Part shown: positions 57,798 through 64,000 of the stretch, one piece after another
How positions within the stretch are numbered: the first letter of the stretch is position 1
Layout: the number at the start of each line of letters is the position of its first letter
Notes under the pieces: generated by a model
What the model was told of the DNA's origin: nothing
Databases searched by the model: none
The model's input: the letters and a program-made list of their open reading frames with translations, nothing else
Position numbers and translations under genes: made by a program
DNA from: Irpex lacteus
Taxonomy: Eukaryota; Basidiomycota; Agaricomycetes; Polyporales; Irpicaceae
Direction: 5' to 3'
Length of the DNA: 64,000 nt
Assembly: GCA_001986395.2 (NCBI GenBank)
Contig: MQVO02000018.1
Location: 649,984-713,983, forward strand

Positions 57798-58952
57798 AAT
57801 GGCGTTTCGGAGGTGCTCACGCACGGACTTATGTTTCGGACAGTTACGGACAGACATGGACTCTTACGTATTCACTTCCTCACGAGGTTCGCAAAACCAC
57901 GTTCTTTCATAGTTGTGCATGGTCGATTAGCCACAGGTTGTTGATCATGTAATTCTGCGGTACCATACTACCACTATTTGATGGTTTAATATGCTGAAGC
58001 TTACTTTGGTCAGAGATAGGACGCGGAACAAGGTGAGGATCGTATCGTATTTACTAAGATGTCATACAACTCTCTGAAGCAAGGTGAGCGTATTCTGCTA
58101 GTTTCAAGTTCATGACAAGTCAGTGTCTGAGATCTGAGTCCTGACTGCTTTGCTTACATAAGCGACCATCATCGTCATTTCACTCCGTCTGTCTTTGCTT
58201 CCAACAGCCAATCAGTATTCTGGGGCGAGGGCTACCTCTGAGTCCAGAAGTCAGGTATGCTCATGATTGTTCCTATTGCACGTGTGCCTGAATAGCTGTG
58301 ACTTAGGTTATTATACTTTGTGCGCAAATCGATCGAGGTACTTATCGGGACTGCCAGTACAGTGCAAACTCGAGACGATAAACTGCAACATGGTCACACA
58401 TCGCATAGACACGGTTTTCGTCGGCATTGTCTTCGTAAAAAAAACATGGGCGGGTGGGCCTCGACCACCTCACGAGAACACAGCTGTGCAGAAGAGACGG
58501 TTCTTGGCGACATCAACTGAATGTTGTAGGCTTGCATTCGCCGAACCGTAGTTCAGCACGATCTATCACTGTATAGCACGGGCGCGACCACTGTCTCTTT
58601 TCCATCAATGTTAGTCATTGGCGGTCGGCTGTGATGTCTACTGCGCAGGTATGTGGAGCTTCATCTTCAACCCCTATGATATTGACTTCCTCTTCTTCAG
58701 CCAATGCGATACTTAAATATCCGACACTGACGGTCGCGTCGCAGCACACTGACAACAGCATTGGTAGAAGCGAAGACTTTGCTCCACGATGGAACGAACA
58801 TGGCGATGGTGCGCCCACCCTCGTTTCTTTGTTTCGGCTTCGTTACACAAGCGATGTATCATGAGCGTCAGCGTCACTCGGTGCCGTGGCTGTTACTTCC
58901 ATGGTCGTAAGTCGGTGTGTTTGCCCCGCCAAATGTGGCGCTGAGAGTAGAA
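57798..58952. other. Intergenic between genes B and C
   Basis: 1.15 kb. Frames at 58267-58551 and 58631-58864 show no domain. I looked for a lost CFEM-like exon here and found none. Confidence 0.45.
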
Positions 58953-58959
58953 TATAAAG
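58953..58959 (+). promoter_or_regulatory. TATA box of CFEM-like gene C
   Basis: TATAAAG lies 118 bp before the ATG at 59071, followed by a CT-rich leader as in A and B. Confidence 0.65.
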
Positions 58960-59070
58960 GTGTGTTCGGCCAGTCAATGGGAAGTCAACCTTTCGGCCTT
59001 CTCTGACTTCTATTTTCCTTCTGCACATTCGCATTTCACCCCTCTTTCACGCATCATATCACATTCGAAG

Positions 59071-59993
59071 ATGTTTGCCAAATTTACCATTGCTGCCCTT
59101 CTGGCCACTGCCGTCACTGTCCAGGCTCTTCCTCAAGGCAGCGGTGAGCACACCTGCAACCAGGAGTGCCTCGTAGCCGCTTCCGCCCATGGCTTGCCTC
59201 CCCAAGGATGTGCAGCGTAAGTCTCCTCTGTCCTACCTGGCGTGAAGTGTATTGATATTAACGATGTTGCTTTCGCCCAGTGACGATCTCTCATGCCTGG
59301 GATGCGCATCACCAGGCTTTGTGGAGGCTATGACTGAATGCTTGCAACAAAGCTGCCATGAGAATGTTACCCTCACTTGCGCCACTGCTGCAGGTACGTA
59401 CACCCCCCCGCCTTTGTAGCAAGATTTTCACCGTGCTACACTCGTAGTGCGTCGTCAGGAAGCTAGCAGTACTGCCAGTGCTGCCGCACCTGGAGCCTCC
59501 GAGTCTGCATCTGAGAGCGCTGTGGCTCCAGGTGCATCCGAGTCTGCCTCAGCTTCAGGTAAGCCTAGCAGTTGTCCCGTGCGTGTAAAAGTACTCACCT
59601 GTGTTGACTTCGTTCCCAGCTGATGCCAGCGGCTCCGGTACTCTTGCTCCCTCCGCTGCTTCCGGCAGTGCAGCCCTCAGCGCAGCCTCCGGTTCTGCTA
59701 GCGCTGTCGCCTCTGGCTCTGCCAGTGTTTCTGGATCCATTATAACCACTGCCATCTCTGCCTCAGGCAGCGCAGGGGCCTCCGGCTCTCAAGCGGGGGC
59801 TAGCGGCGCCAAGCAGACCAACACCATTACCGCGACCAACTCTGCTCCTGGCTCTGAGACCACGTTTGCTGGGGACGATGGCAGTAACAACCCCAACAAC
59901 AACAATGGCACCAACTCTGCTGCGATGGGTATCAATGCGCCAGTCTTTGGTTTCGCCATTGCCGTTATCGCTGGATCTGGTCTCGTTCTCTGA
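59071..59993 (+). CDS. GPI-anchored secreted protein with CFEM-like domain (C)
   Basis: Closest relative of gene A. The signal peptide is MFAKFTIAALLATAVTVQA, then LPQGSGEHTC. Its eight cysteines have exactly the same spacing as gene A (x3, x13, x6, x2, x11, x4, x7), including CLQQSCHEN. VRRQEASSTASAA follows the domain, again with a dibasic RR before Q. The stalk is a Ser/Ala/Gly repeat (ASESAS and GSASAVASGSAS units) with an Asn-rich patch near the end (NNPNNNNGTN). The C-terminal hydrophobic tail (FGFAIAVIAGSGLVL) is a GPI-attachment signal. Four exons: introns after GCAA (GTAAGT), after CATAA (GTACGT) and after SASAS (GTAAGC). The first two are in the same positions as in gene A. Confidence 0.88.
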
Positions 59994-60217
59994 GGAGGCA
60001 TCACATTCACATTGGACATTCATGGACATATATTAGACTGTCTCTTTCGGATTGGTCCCGTACTAGCTACATAACCACGTTCTTTGGTAACCTTACACGA
60101 TCCCTTCGATCAGGTAGCCAGCAGTATATAGAAAGCAAATTAATGTTGAACAATATTAATGTTATGCCATGTCAGTGAGTAGTTGGGCTTTCCTACGGCT
60201 TTTCGGGACTATGAACC

Positions 60218-60252
60218 CTCAGGCCTCAGGCCTCAGGCCTCAGGCCTCAGGC
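60218..60252. repeat. Tandem repeat, five copies of CTCAGGC
   Basis: Five perfect 7-bp units (35 bp), 42 bp from the start of the poly(T)/poly(A) run that marks the LINE end. Each unit junction makes an AGGCCT palindrome. Confidence 0.95.
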
Positions 60253-60294
60253 GCCAATGCGTAAGTGTATCGACGTCAGCAGACACATACTTTG

Positions 60295-63200
60295 TTTTTT
60301 TTTTTTTTTTTTTTGGTGGAGCTATTTGGGGTTGGGCAGTTCGATTTACGATCTCCGTTTCCCCAGCGTACTATGAGGGAGTTTCACCCTCTGGTTCGAC
60401 ACCAAACAGAGGAAATGCGCTGATCGCACACCTTCGGGTGAAGGCCGTGTGGGGCTGACTCAGGAATTTACATCCGACCCGGACCGGCTTGTGATGGCGG
60501 CGGTTCGGGTTCGGGCGATGGTTCCTTTGTGAGTCGACCCACTAAAACCCCTGTCCACGATATCCAGTTTTCTGGGAGTAGATCTTCCCTGTCGAGGGTT
60601 CCGGACCACGTTTTCAGCACTAGGTCATCTTTGACTTGTTTGTGTTTCGGGAATCTTTTGTTAGTGAGTGCTATGTCCGTCTTGAGTCTCGTGTTTATTG
60701 CATTATACCATTTGTTTAACACCACGTTTTCAGGGATTATTTTGGGAGGTTCGTCTTCGTCGACGATGACTCTTTCACATCTTAGTTTCCAGATTACAAA
60801 GGCTGATTCTGTAAGAAGGATGGTCGCCAGTCTTGATGTACCTTCCAGTTTCTTGTCGTTCTTGTCTTTGAAAGTTAGTAAGTTCGCTCCCATGATGAGT
60901 CCTTTCGATATTTCTAATCTGATATTTGTCTTTCTTTCGAAAGTGTCTTTAACTAGGTTCCATATTACTCTTTGGCCAGGTGCGTTGCATTTCAGGAGTA
61001 TGTGTTCCATTGAGTCTTCTTCGTTGCATATCTGACATCTTGCTCTGTCTTCGTAGTTTTTTAGATTTAGCCACCAGTTGCCGCACCTGAAGGCGTCGTG
61101 GATCATTTTCCATAGGAAGATCTGGATCTTCCTGCTGTTCGTTCTATTGCGTATTGCTTTCCAAATTCGTTCTTCCGTAGGTTTGAGGGATGTTATTTTG
61201 TAGATGTCTTCTTGGATTATTTTAAGGTTCGTCGTTGTTTTCCTTCTTGGTTCAACCGGTTTCGAGCTTCTGATTCCTTTGTATAGGATCTTTTGTGTTG
61301 TTTTCGAAATTTGGGCTCCCGTTGGGAGGTACTCCTCGAGGGTTGTGTGTACATGGCCTCTGGATTGGGGCAGTTCGGTGCCTTGTCGTGCCAGTTCGTC
61401 CGCCGCGTCGTTTCCTTCTTTGTTTGGGCCTTCTTCTTCACTGTGGCCTTTTATCCATTTGTATTCCGTGATAGCTCCTCTTGCTCTGTTCCATGATAGG
61501 ATCGATTTGAACAGGTCCTTATTTTCGACGTCGATCCAGCCTCTTTCTTCCCATTTGCGTGAGTTCCAGATTATTCCGTTTATTGCGTAACTTGAGTCTG
61601 ACATGATTCTTAGGGGAAGGATTTTGGGGGTAGATTGTAGTACGTATAGTATTGCAGACAGCTCTCCTGTGTTATTCGATTGGAGTTTGTCCTGGACTCT
61701 AATTGCTATATTTCTCCTGTCGTCTTTTCCGTACCATATTCCGGCGCCCGCTATGCTGTTTTGGGAACCGTTGTTCAGGCAAGATCCATCCGTGTATACT
61801 ATCGTCGTTTCTCTACTGATCTCTTTGGTGATTTGTCTGTTAGCGGTGTCGTTGCATTTTTTGTGCGGGTTTGCGAAAATCCGGAAACATCGTGATAGGT
61901 CCTTTTTGACTGTGATTGACGGATCGAATGTGAGTTCTTCGTTTTCACCTTTGCTTGCAATGTTTGCCTTTTTCCGGTTTGTTGTGAGTGACAGGTTGTC
62001 TCTATATGGCTCTCTTTCGAGGGTCCATTTCGCGGGGAGGCTGGTGTACGTTGCTTTTGCTGTTTCATAGCACTCTTTTGGGTTTTCGCACCCGTGTAGT
62101 TCGCGGATTTTGGCACAGTATTGGCAACATGTGCGCTTCGGGTAGTGTTTTTGGATTCTACTTATTGTCCTGTCTCCGTATTCGACGAAAGTACTGAGTT
62201 GTTCTATTGTTCTTATGCAGTGTTTATTGCGCAAGCATTTATTTATTCTTTTGTTAATGGTTGTAGATTGTTCTTCGGACTCTCCTATGTGCAGCCAGAT
62301 TGGCATTCGTTTCTTAAGTTTTCTACTTATTTTGATTGCGCTAAAAGTGGCGTTGAACTCTTTCGCTAGGTTTAGGATCACCCTTAGGTATTTCGGGAGG
62401 GGTGAGCTGGGGCTTGCGTTAATTTCCCATTTCTGGAGGAAGAATTGGAGCTTCGTTTTTTCATCTAGCGAGGGACCCGACGCTTTTGCGGCTTTTGCGA
62501 TCAGCGCGTCAGCTGCGTATGCCCATGCGGGTCTCGTTTTCGACAGATTCAAAAAGGGTTTTAGCCAGGTAAGGTGGATTGCTTTTGCTCGTGATTTTAT
62601 GTCTATTAAGCCTAATCCTCCTTCTTTTATTGGGCTGTATAGGGTTTCCATGTTGACCGGAGGTGCGTGTTGGTTTGGCCATATGAAGTTCTTTACTATT
62701 TTTGTTAGTTCGTCTTGAATTGATGGGGAAATCCCTTGAACTTTTGTTAGGTATTGCATTCTACCTCCGACCTCCATATTGGCTATAAGGCGTCTTCCGA
62801 AGATCGTTAAGCCTGGTTTTTCCCATTCGTTCAGTCTTCCTCGAATTCTTTGGATAACCGTTGCCCAAGGGGCCATTTCGTCAGCGTCGTTGCCTATCCA
62901 TGCGCCTAGGAGTCTGGTGAGAGTTCCGTCTGACGCGATTTCAATTTCGAGGGGGATTTTCTCATTGTTTATATTAAAGGATCTTTCGATGACTACTTTC
63001 AGTCGGTATTTAGGGGAGCCTATTGGGATGACTTTTGTTTTTTCCTGGTTAAATTTCGCTTTTGCCGCTTTGCACCATTGGCGGAGTATTTTTAGTAGGT
63101 CTGCGAAGCTGTCGTTTTCGGAGAGGTATACTGTTGTATCGTCCGCGAAAAACATGGCGATAATTCTTTCGGTGAGTCCCGTTATGTTAAATCCCTTGAG

Positions 63201-64000
63201 GTTTGATTGTCTCAACATACACGCTAGGGGTTCTATTGCGATATCGAATAGTAGGCATGAGAGGGGGTCTCCTTGTCTTACGCCTCTTGTTATTTTGAAC
63301 GGTTTGCTAAAGACCCCGTTTATCATTACTCTGGATTCGGCGTTACCATACAAGGTGCGGATCAGATCTATTGCTTTGGATGGTGTTTCGTGTTGCTCAA
63401 GGGCTTTTCCAGATATAGTCATGTGCGACGCGGTCGTATGCTTTTTCTTGGTCTAGGGTGACTATTATCCCATTTTCTTCGAAGGCTTCTGCGTAATCTG
63501 TCATTATTCTAGCCAGGTTTGTTTGGTCGAAGATGGAACGTTTAGGGATAAAGCCTGCTTGCGCGGGGTTTATTATTTGGTGCGCCCATTTCGCGAGTCT
63601 CAGCGCGTTGATTTTGTCGAGGAGTTTTGAAGTCTGAATTTAGGAGCGTTATCGGTCTGTAGTTTGTTATTTCTCTCTTGTCGTTCTTTTTGTAGAGGGG
63701 TATTATCCATCCTTCTGTGAAAGTGGAGTTTGGGGGTTAGGCCGTGTTTCTGGATGTCCTGGAAGATTCTCATGAGGAGTCCTACGATGTCGAGAGCTTC
63801 GTCTTTGGTGCGTTTGCCTTTCTTCTTTGCTTGCTTGTTGCTCTTCTGCTCAATTGCGTACAGGGCTTGTAGGTGTTTTCCAGAGTTCGTATGGGATCCC
63901 GTCGATGCCGGGGGCTCTTCCGCATCCGCAGGTTTTTAGGGCGTTCGAGACGTCCCACCATCCTATTGTGCTATCTAGGTCTTCTTTCGCTCTTGGGAAA
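60295..64000 (-). mobile_element. LINE (non-LTR retrotransposon), Tad1-like, 5' part outside window
   Basis: A non-LTR element reading leftwards. Its 3' end is a 20-nt poly(A) (plus-strand T run 60295-60314), preceded by a 3' UTR of about 150 nt and the stop at 60468. The polyprotein has RT, zinc-finger and RNase H parts. From 63408 to 64000 the RT upstream region continues in three frames with four apparent 1-nt shifts (GIDGIPYELWK, GWIIPLYKK, AQAGFIPKRSIFDQ, VTLDQEKAYDRVAHDYIWK). The endonuclease end lies beyond 64000. Base use differs from the host genes: the sense strand is A-rich. A 3' poly(A) with internal RNase H fits the Tad1 group known from fungi. Confidence 0.9.
60468..63422 (-). 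CDS. LINE reverse transcriptase / RNase H (3' two-thirds of polyprotein, frame-disrupted upstream)
   Basis: Uninterrupted frame of about 984 codons; the annotated start is only the first in-frame ATG after a frameshift, not a true initiator. RT motifs: RVMINGVFSKPFKITRGVRQ, GDPLSCLLFDIAIEPLA and the catalytic IAMFFADDTTVYL. Then a Cys cluster (CCQYC, HGCENPKEC). The RNase H catalytic residues are in TIVYTDGSCLNNGS, NNTGELSAIL, RIMSDSSYAI and GNDAADELARQG. A terminal zinc finger is CQICNEEDSMEHILLKC. The product would copy the element's RNA at a nicked target site. The end is SQAGPGRM. The downstream part appears intact while the upstream 500 bp is broken. Confidence 0.92.
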   Translation of the reverse strand: MTISGKALEQHETPSKAIDLIRTLYGNAESRVMINGVFSKPFKITRGVRQGDPLSCLLFDIAIEPLACMLRQSNLKGFNITGLTERIIAMFFADDTTVYLSENDSFADLLKILRQWCKAAKAKFNQEKTKVIPIGSPKYRLKVVIERSFNINNEKIPLEIEIASDGTLTRLLGAWIGNDADEMAPWATVIQRIRGRLNEWEKPGLTIFGRRLIANMEVGGRMQYLTKVQGISPSIQDELTKIVKNFIWPNQHAPPVNMETLYSPIKEGGLGLIDIKSRAKAIHLTWLKPFLNLSKTRPAWAYAADALIAKAAKASGPSLDEKTKLQFFLQKWEINASPSSPLPKYLRVILNLAKEFNATFSAIKISRKLKKRMPIWLHIGESEEQSTTINKRINKCLRNKHCIRTIEQLSTFVEYGDRTISRIQKHYPKRTCCQYCAKIRELHGCENPKECYETAKATYTSLPAKWTLEREPYRDNLSLTTNRKKANIASKGENEELTFDPSITVKKDLSRCFRIFANPHKKCNDTANRQITKEISRETTIVYTDGSCLNNGSQNSIAGAGIWYGKDDRRNIAIRVQDKLQSNNTGELSAILYVLQSTPKILPLRIMSDSSYAINGIIWNSRKWEERGWIDVENKDLFKSILSWNRARGAITEYKWIKGHSEEEGPNKEGNDAADELARQGTELPQSRGHVHTTLEEYLPTGAQISKTTQKILYKGIRSSKPVEPRRKTTTNLKIIQEDIYKITSLKPTEERIWKAIRNRTNSRKIQIFLWKMIHDAFRCGNWWLNLKNYEDRARCQICNEEDSMEHILLKCNAPGQRVIWNLVKDTFERKTNIRLEISKGLIMGANLLTFKDKNDKKLEGTSRLATILLTESAFVIWKLRCERVIVDEDEPPKIIPENVVLNKWYNAINTRLKTDIALTNKRFPKHKQVKDDLVLKTWSGTLDREDLLPENWISWTGVLVGRLTKEPSPEPEPPPSQAGPGRM

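Noticed and set aside
60529..62718. Several long plus-strand frames with hydrophobic, Phe/Ser-rich products
   Set aside because: They are the complement of the A-rich LINE polyprotein; the RT and RNase H motifs are on the minus strand.
1..64000. CRISPR arrays, prokaryotic operons, toxin-antitoxin or phage modules
   Set aside because: The intron structure and gene families are fungal; no regularly spaced repeats or bacterial gene order were seen.

Overview
The window is genomic DNA of a filamentous basidiomycete, most likely an agaricomycete. Genes are dense and on both strands. Most are cut by many 45-70 nt GT-AG introns. Families typical of that group are present: several F-box-like proteins, Ser-rich GPI-anchored cell-surface proteins, a UPF0187/bestrophin channel and a Tad1-type LINE. 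No ribosomal RNA gene, CRISPR array or prokaryotic operon is present. About twenty protein genes can be supported. All coordinates of spliced genes below are start-to-stop spans of joined exons, read by eye from splice signals and family conservation.

Left part (1-14 kb): a secreted GH35 beta-galactosidase (+) ends tail-to-tail with a BadF-type N-acetylglucosamine kinase (-). Next come an F-box-like gene whose 5' end cannot be closed, a complete initiator tRNA-Met gene (-) with a Pol III terminator, the first of two paralogous MFS transporters, and a basidiomycete protein of unknown function.

Middle (14-43 kb): a long F-box-like gene; a coiled-coil protein; a mitochondrial carrier made of about 15 exons, three of them only 10-11 nt; an RNA exonuclease 4 homologue (REX4) divergent from the carrier; the second MFS paralogue, with a His-rich tail; a Ser/Pro-rich single-pass membrane protein; a glyoxalase-like protein; an importin beta-3 (Kap121/IPO5) homologue that stops early; an unknown protein; a LENG1/CIR-N protein; a RhoGAP-fold protein that seems to lack the arginine finger; and another F-box-like gene.

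Right part (43-64 kb): a secreted endonuclease/exonuclease/phosphatase-family enzyme, a bestrophin-like channel whose conserved reading frame needs a 3-nt microexon, and a HECT E3 ligase of the Hul5/UBE3C type. A 311-bp terminal-inverted-repeat element ends 7 bp from the HECT stop codon. Then comes a tandem triplet of GPI-anchored secreted proteins. The outer two carry an eight-cysteine CFEM-like domain; the middle one has the same signal peptide, RRQ motif, Ser-rich tail and GPI signal but no cysteine domain at all. The window ends inside a LINE (reverse transcriptase plus RNase H, minus strand) that inserted just beyond the triplet. Its 20-nt poly(A) tail lies close to a five-unit heptanucleotide repeat.

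Most interesting: the domain-deleted middle paralogue of the CFEM-like triplet, the microexons of the carrier and bestrophin genes, the inverted-repeat element abutting the HECT gene, and the four frameshifts confined to about 500 bp of an otherwise open LINE.
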